Part shown: positions 32,432-37,713 of the stretch, in pieces
How the letters are laid out: every line of letters begins with the position of its first letter
Position numbering within the stretch: the first letter of the stretch is position 1
Assembly: GCA_038125725.1 (NCBI GenBank)
Contig: JAYPEK010000034.1
Span: 1 to 37,713 of the forward strand
From: TMED8 sp038125725
Lineage (GTDB): Bacteria; Pseudomonadota; Alphaproteobacteria; Rhodospirillales; Casp-alpha2
Direction: 5' to 3'
DNA: 37,713 bases
Notes under the pieces: generated by a model
Seen by the model: only the letters and a program-made list of their open reading frames with translations
Told to the model about the DNA's origin: nothing
Database searches by the model: none
Made by a program: the position numbers and the translations under genes

Positions 32432-32809
32432 ATGATCGATCACGTTTCCATTCCGGTATCCGACCTGGCCGCCAGTGCCGAGTTCTATGACAAGCTGCTT
32501 GAACCACTGGGCATGACGCGCCTGGCGGAGCGGCCGCACACGGTCGGGTTCGGCAAAAAATATCCGGAGCTTTGGCTCAATCTACGTGCCGGCATGGCGC
32601 CGCTGGAAAACTCCGGCCACCACGTCGGGCTCCGCTGCCGCTCCACCGACGCCGTCGATGCCTTCCATGCCGCGGCGCTCGCGGCGGGCGGACGTTCGGA
32701 CGGCGCGCCGGGACCACGCGCCGCCGAAATGACCACCTACTATGGGGCCTTCGTCCTCGATCCCGACGGCAACAAGATCGAGGCCATGACCTTCCCGCCC
32801 ACCGATTAA
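32432..32809 (+). CDS. VOC-family (glyoxalase/dioxygenase-like) protein
   Basis: The protein has 125 residues. The beta-alpha-beta-beta-beta modules begin with IDHVSIPVSDL and end with FVLDPDGNKIEAM. Likely metal ligands are H4, H63 or H64 and E117. The specific reaction (glyoxalase, fosfomycin-type or dioxygenase) cannot be read. GGGAGAGAG precedes the ATG. Its stop is only five bases before the FNR-type box of phaC. Confidence 0.88.
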   Translation: MIDHVSIPVSDLAASAEFYDKLLEPLGMTRLAERPHTVGFGKKYPELWLNLRAGMAPLENSGHHVGLRCRSTDAVDAFHAAALAAGGRSDGAPGPRAAEMTTYYGAFVLDPDGNKIEAMTFPPTD

Positions 32810-32813
32810 CGAT

Positions 32814-32855
32814 TTGATCTCCATCAAGGCGGAAACCGGGCGCCGGGCGTAGGCT
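32814..32855 (+). promoter_or_regulatory. FNR/FixK-type class II promoter of phaC
   Basis: TTGATCTCCATCAA (32814-32827) is a perfect FNR-family site. The -10 hexamer TAGGCT lies at 32850-32855, 36 bases from box start to hexamer start. The bacteriohemerythrin promoter has an identical distance. Centre at -41.5 would place the start near 32862. The phaC ATG follows at 32895 with an AGGAG ribosome site. Confidence 0.8.
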
Positions 32856-32894
32856 AGCGCTGTTCATCGGGCCTCCTGAACAGGAGTGACGCGG

Positions 32895-34664
32895 ATGACC
32901 CCGAACGCCACCCAGAACCGACCGACATCGCTGCCGGTGCCCGGATTTCCGGCATCGAGCACGCTCGACCATCTGCTGCACGCGGCCCAGGCGCCGTTCA
33001 CCGGCGGCATTTCGCCGGCCGCCGTCGCCAACGCCTATACCGACTGGCTGGTGCACCTGGCCAACTCGCCGACCAAGGTGTCGCGCCTGGCGCACCTGGG
33101 CCTCAGCGATTGGGCCAAGCTGGTCGCCTACGCGGCGACCTCGCTGGCCGACAAGGAAGCGGCGCCGCCCGCCCCCGCCGACCGCCGCGACCCGCGCTTC
33201 CGCGACGACGCCTGGAAGGATTGGCCCTACAACGTCATGGCGCAGGGCTTCCTGCTGTCACAGGCCTGGTGGGACGAGGCGACGACGCACCTGCGCGGCC
33301 TCGAGACGCAGCACGAGCGCGAGATGGCCTTCCTGGCGCGCCAGAACCTGGACCTGTTGGCGCCCGCCAACTTCCCCTGGCTCAACCCGGAGGTGATCCA
33401 ACGCACGCTGGAGGAAGGCGGCGCCAACCTGGTGCGCGGCTTTTCCCACCTGATGGAGCTCTGGCGCCAGCAGGCGCTGGGCGAGAAACCGGCCGGGGCG
33501 GAGAAATACCGCGTCGGCAAGGAAGTGGCGGTAACGCCCGGCAAGGTGGTGTTCAGGAACCGCCTGATCGAACTGATCCAGTACGCACCCGAGACCGACA
33601 CCGTCTGGGCCGAGCCGGTGCTGATCGTGCCGGCCTGGATCATGAAGTACTACATCCTCGATCTGTCACCGGAAGACTCGCTGGTGCGTTACCTGGTCAG
33701 CCAGGGCCACACCGTCTACATGATTTCATGGAAGAACCCGGCCGCCGACGACCGCGATCTCGGCTTGGACGACTATCGCCGGCTCGGCATCATGGCGGCG
33801 CTGGACGCCATCGGGAAAATCCAGCCGGACCGCAAGGTGCACGCCTGCGGCTATTGCCTGGGCGGCACGCTGTTGTCGATCGCCGCCGCCGCCATGGCGC
33901 GTGACGGCGACGAGCGGCTGCAGTCGGTCACGCTGCTCGCGGCGCAGACCGACTTCACCGAGGCCGGCGAGCTGATGCTGTTCATCGACGAGAGCGAGCT
34001 CGCCTACCTGGAAGACATGATGTGGGCGCAGGGCTATCTCGACACCAAGCAGATGTCGGGCGCTTTCCAGTTGCTGCGCGCGCCGGACCTGATCTGGTCG
34101 AGGATGATCCACCACTACCTCTTGGGCGAGGAAGAGACCTTCAACGACCTGATGGCCTGGAACACCGACCTGACCCGCATGCCCTACCGCATGCATGCCG
34201 AATACCTGCGCCGGCTGTTCCTCGAGAACCGGCTCGCCACCGGGCGCTACGAGGTCGACGGGCGGCCGATCTCGCTCACCGACATCCGCCCCGAAATCTT
34301 CGCCGTCGGCACCACACGCGACCATATCGCGCCCTGGCAGTCGGTCTACAAGATCAAGATCCTCACCGACACCGACGTCACCTTCGTGCTCGCCGGCGGC
34401 GGGCACAACGCCGGCATCGTCTCCGAGCCCGGCCACCCGCGCCGATCCTACCAGGTGATGGCGGTAAAGGAGGGCGAGATCTACATCGACCCCGAATCCT
34501 GGCGCCGCCAGGCGCCGAAGCAGGCCGGGTCCTGGTGGCCGGCCTGGTCCGATTGGCTGGCGAAGCGCTCGACCAAGAAGGTCAAGCCGCCACGGATGGG
34601 GATGCCGGGCCGCGGCAACGGCCCGTTGATGGAGGCGCCGGGAAGCTACGTCCTGGTCGAGTGA
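32895..34664 (+). CDS. phaC: Polyhydroxyalkanoate synthase (class I-like)
   Basis: The protein has 589 residues. The start is chosen for AGGAG eight bases upstream. The N-terminal PhaC domain is followed by the alpha/beta-hydrolase core with the nucleophile C321 in GYCLGG, catalytic D476 in TTRDHIAPW and H504 in GGGHNAGI. The His region differs from the usual class I GHIAGVVNPP type, so it belongs to a divergent PhaC subgroup. It polymerises (R)-3-hydroxyacyl-CoA into storage granules. It is alone in its transcript and probably induced at low oxygen. The last 19 bp overlap convergent msrQ. Confidence 0.93.
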   Translation: MTPNATQNRPTSLPVPGFPASSTLDHLLHAAQAPFTGGISPAAVANAYTDWLVHLANSPTKVSRLAHLGLSDWAKLVAYAATSLADKEAAPPAPADRRDPRFRDDAWKDWPYNVMAQGFLLSQAWWDEATTHLRGLETQHEREMAFLARQNLDLLAPANFPWLNPEVIQRTLEEGGANLVRGFSHLMELWRQQALGEKPAGAEKYRVGKEVAVTPGKVVFRNRLIELIQYAPETDTVWAEPVLIVPAWIMKYYILDLSPEDSLVRYLVSQGHTVYMISWKNPAADDRDLGLDDYRRLGIMAALDAIGKIQPDRKVHACGYCLGGTLLSIAAAAMARDGDERLQSVTLLAAQTDFTEAGELMLFIDESELAYLEDMMWAQGYLDTKQMSGAFQLLRAPDLIWSRMIHHYLLGEEETFNDLMAWNTDLTRMPYRMHAEYLRRLFLENRLATGRYEVDGRPISLTDIRPEIFAVGTTRDHIAPWQSVYKIKILTDTDVTFVLAGGGHNAGIVSEPGHPRRSYQVMAVKEGEIYIDPESWRRQAPKQAGSWWPAWSDWLAKRSTKKVKPPRMGMPGRGNGPLMEAPGSYVLVE

Positions 34665-35278
34665 GCGCGTTTTCTGTTTGGCAGCAAACGCGCCCCCAGC
34701 AACATGGCGAGGATGGCGCCGTAGATCATCGGCTCCAACTGCAGGCCCTTGCGCATCATGAAGAAATGCACGCAGGCCAAGATGCCGGCCGCGTAGACGC
34801 CCTTGTGCAGGCGCCGCCAATTGCGCCCGCCCATGCGCTTCATCATGCCCGTCGTCGAGGTCGCGGCCATGGCGGCGAGGATGACGAAGGCCACCATGCC
34901 GAGCGTGATGTAGGTGCGCTTGACGACATCGGCCCAGATCGCCGCCCAGTCGAGGAACTGGTCGAGAACGACGTAGCTCGTCACATGCAGCGCCACGTAG
35001 AAGAAGGCGAAAAGCCCGATCAGGCGGCGAAAGCGCGCGACGTCGGTCCAGCCGGTGAGTTTGCGGACCGGCGTGATGGCCAGCGCCACGAACAGCATCC
35101 GGAGCGCCCAATCGCCGAGGAAGCGGTTGAGATATTCGGCCGGGTTGGGTCCCAGGCCCTGTTGCTGTGCCGTCAGCGCCAGCCAGGCCAACGGCGACAA
35201 GGCCAACAACCAAATCACGGGCTTGGCGTAGGCGAGCGGGTTTCTCGGCATCGGCATGGCGGCTGTGACGGCGTTCAT
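34646..35278 (-). CDS. msrQ: MsrQ heme-binding membrane subunit
   Basis: The protein has 210 residues with six hydrophobic helices. It belongs to the ferric reductase-like YedZ/MsrQ family: the histidines in YVALHVTSY, RRLHKGVYAAG and CVHFFM are candidate heme ligands. It takes electrons from the quinone pool or flavin reductase and passes them to periplasmic MsrP. It follows msrP by seven bases, with GAGG as the ribosome site, and overlaps phaC at the 3' end. Confidence 0.94.
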   Translation of the reverse strand: MNAVTAAMPMPRNPLAYAKPVIWLLALSPLAWLALTAQQQGLGPNPAEYLNRFLGDWALRMLFVALAITPVRKLTGWTDVARFRRLIGLFAFFYVALHVTSYVVLDQFLDWAAIWADVVKRTYITLGMVAFVILAAMAATSTTGMMKRMGGRNWRRLHKGVYAAGILACVHFFMMRKGLQLEPMIYGAILAMLLGARLLPNRKRAHSTRT

Positions 35279-35285
35279 TTCGGCC

Positions 35286-36284
<999 letters not shown>

Positions 36285-36412
36285 GATGGATCCTTTAACA
36301 AATGCGATTACGAATGAACTGTGGCCAATGTAGTCCGCATGGCCCGTCACCGCATCTCACAAGTCTGCGATAACGCCGCGAGGGGGTGCGAAAATTCCGT
36401 GCTCGCCGTTGA

Positions 36413-36441
36413 TTGAGGTCCCGGAAAACGGGCGCTATAAG
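36413..36441 (+). promoter_or_regulatory. Putative promoter of the GST gene (leaderless)
   Basis: TTGAGG (36413-36418) and TATAAG (36436-36441) are 17 bp apart. The GST ATG begins five bases after the -10, so the transcript would start at the start codon. Confidence 0.5.
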
Positions 36442-36446
36442 GGCTT

Positions 36447-37115
36447 ATGCGCACGCTCTATCATCTTTGGCTGTCACCGTTCTGCCGCAAGGTCCGCCTG
36501 GTCCTGAACGAGAAGCGGCTGGAATACCGCATGCAGACGGAGAGCGTCTGGGACCGCCGTCCCGAGTTCCTGCACATGAACCCGACCGGCGAGGTGCCGG
36601 TGCTGGTGGAGGCCGACGGCTCCGCCGTTTCCGGCTCCGACGCCATCTGCGAATTCCTCGACGAGATGCACCCGGAACCGGGCCTGATCGGCCGCGGCGC
36701 GCTCGCCCGCGCCGAGGTGCGCCGACTGGTCTATTGGTTCGATCACAAGTTCGATCAAGAGGTCACTCAACACCTGGTCGGCGAGAAGATCATGAAACGG
36801 TTCTTGGGGATGGGCGAGCCCGATTCGAAACGTGTCCGCGCCGGCCACGCCAACATCCATCACCACCTGGATTACATCACCTACCTGACCGACCGCCGCC
36901 GCTGGCTCGGCGGCGACGAACTGTCGCTGGCCGATCTCTCGGCCGCCGCCCATATTTCGACCATCGATTACCTGGGCGACGTGCCGTGGAACGAGCACCC
37001 GGGCGCCAAGGACTGGTACGCGCGGATCAAGTCGCGCCCGAGCTTCCGGTCCCTACTGGAAGACCATATCCCCGGCGCGGCGCCGGCGAAGAGCTACACC
37101 GATTTGGATTTCTGA
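36447..37115 (+). CDS. Glutathione S-transferase family protein
   Basis: The protein has 222 residues. The N-terminal thioredoxin-like domain has LSPFCRKVRL (candidate catalytic S10 or C13), NPTGEVPVLV with the cis-Pro, and SDAICEFLDE. The helical C-terminal domain includes LSLADLSAAAHIS, the N-capping-box region of the family. The substrate is unknown. It is followed 17 bp later by the CinA-type gene. The region upstream has an unusual leaderless-type arrangement. Confidence 0.93.
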   Translation: MRTLYHLWLSPFCRKVRLVLNEKRLEYRMQTESVWDRRPEFLHMNPTGEVPVLVEADGSAVSGSDAICEFLDEMHPEPGLIGRGALARAEVRRLVYWFDHKFDQEVTQHLVGEKIMKRFLGMGEPDSKRVRAGHANIHHHLDYITYLTDRRRWLGGDELSLADLSAAAHISTIDYLGDVPWNEHPGAKDWYARIKSRPSFRSLLEDHIPGAAPAKSYTDLDF

Positions 37116-37132
37116 GCGGCGGGCATCGGATC

Positions 37133-37618
37133 ATGGAGAGACTGCTCCCCCTGGCAGAAAGCGTCGGCACCCGGCTCAAAGAGCGGGGCGAGACCATCGC
37201 CGTCGCCGAATCCTCGACCGGCGGGCTGATCTCCGCCGCGCTCTTGGCGGTGCCCGGCGCCTCGGCTTACTTCAAGGGCGGGGGTGTCATCTACACCCGT
37301 GACGCCCGGCGCGGCCTGCTCGGCCTGCCGGAGGATTCCGCCACCATGCCGGGCGCGACGGGGGCCTACGCCCTGATCGTGGCGCGCGCCATCCAGGAGC
37401 GTCTCGGCGCCACCTGGGGCTTTTGCGAAACCGGCGCCAGCGGGCCGACGGGCAACCGCTACGGCGACGCCGCGGGGCATTCATGCTTCGCCATGGCCGG
37501 CCCGGTTGAACGTTCCATGACCCTGGAAACCGGGCTCGCCGACCGCCAGGAGAACATGCGCCTGTTCGCCGAACAGGCCTTTTCCTTCATGCAGGACGTT
37601 CTCGACGGCGGCAAATAA
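37133..37618 (+). CDS. CinA C-terminal-type nicotinamide-nucleotide amidase
   Basis: The protein has 161 residues and consists of the stand-alone CinA C-terminal domain (PncC-type) without the N-terminal MoaB-like domain. It shows VAESSTGGLISAAL and the GASGPTGNRYGD loop. The family deamidates nicotinamide mononucleotide in NAD recycling. The Ser in place of Cys in AESSTGG is a tolerated variation. The short gap after the GST gene suggests cotranscription. Confidence 0.88.
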   Translation: MERLLPLAESVGTRLKERGETIAVAESSTGGLISAALLAVPGASAYFKGGGVIYTRDARRGLLGLPEDSATMPGATGAYALIVARAIQERLGATWGFCETGASGPTGNRYGDAAGHSCFAMAGPVERSMTLETGLADRQENMRLFAEQAFSFMQDVLDGGK

Positions 37619-37638
37619 CCGCAGCCGCCCGCTCCACC

Positions 37639-37666
37639 GTCATTGCCGGGCTAAACCCGGCTGTTC
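37639..37666. repeat. Dispersed hairpin repeat (CGTCATTGCCGGG type)
   Basis: GCCGGG (37645-37650), loop CTAAA, CCCGGC (37656-37661), preceded by CGTCATT. Elements of this form are common intergenic repeats in alphaproteobacterial genomes. It could also act as a weak terminator after the CinA-type gene, although there is no T-tract. Confidence 0.6.
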
Positions 37667-37704
37667 CCCGTCAGCGCCCATGGGACGTATTGAGGTGATT
37701 GCCT

Positions 37705-37713
37705 AAGGGAGGA
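37705..37713 (+). promoter_or_regulatory. Ribosome-binding site at the right edge
   Basis: AAGGGAGGA is a near-ideal Shine-Dalgarno ending at the last base of the window, suggesting that a plus-strand gene begins just outside it. Confidence 0.5.

Noticed and set aside
36413..37132. Long frame fused in front of the CinA-type domain
   Set aside because: It is a shadow of the GST gene in another frame; the true start is the ATG at 37133.

Overview
The window is GC-rich, densely packed bacterial chromosome from an alphaproteobacterium. The gene set and order (ileS-lspA-BamF/DUF3035-paired M16 peptidases, zf-CHCC upstream of polA, msrP-msrQ, a PHA synthase) suggest a Rhodospirillales-like, metabolically flexible organism. 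This assignment is inference from family content and synteny; no rRNA, tRNA, CRISPR array or intact mobile element is visible.

Layout. Positions 1-442 hold no supportable gene, only a dispersed-type hairpin repeat and an AT-rich perfect palindrome. Positions 443-2640 look like an accessory patch with weaker third-position GC bias: a lipoprotein and an acidic, repeat-rich Tat-type exported protein on the minus strand, divergent from a membrane-anchored LuxR-type regulator. Positions 2787-8590 carry a DUF2189 membrane protein, a bacteriohemerythrin behind an apparent FNR-type promoter, an FAD/2Fe-2S reductase coupled to an MFS transporter, an integrase-like DNA-binding domain fused to a Lys/Ala tail, and an M23 peptidase-Hpt pair.

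Positions 8787-21346 form a long plus-strand block: MaoC hydratase, ribF-ileS-lspA, a BamF-type lipoprotein, an active/inactive M16 peptidase pair, pgi, mutL and a methyltransferase-like gene. On the minus strand follow rluB-type/rsmD. Then come tadA (+), and a minus-strand operon of ABC ATPase, lipoprotein hydrolase, FAD amine oxidase, DMT exporter and PAS protein. A plus-strand operon of zf-CHCC, polA and a class IV transaminase follows, then a small unknown gene, a VOC protein, a divergent PHA synthase with its own FNR-type promoter, msrP-msrQ, a GST and a CinA-type amidase.

The strongest non-gene signal is a pair of promoters, upstream of the bacteriohemerythrin and of phaC. Both carry a perfect TTGAT-N4-ATCAA box, with a TAGNCT -10 element at exactly the same distance, which is the geometry of class II FNR activation. 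This ties an O2-binding protein and carbon/reductant storage to the same low-oxygen signal. A second theme is that several start codons (M23, ribF, pgi, tadA, gst) lie only 5-9 nt after a plausible -10 element and lack a good Shine-Dalgarno, which suggests leaderless transcripts. A third is the integrase core-binding-like domain fused to a histone H1-like tail, which has no catalytic domain and may be a domesticated DNA-binding protein.
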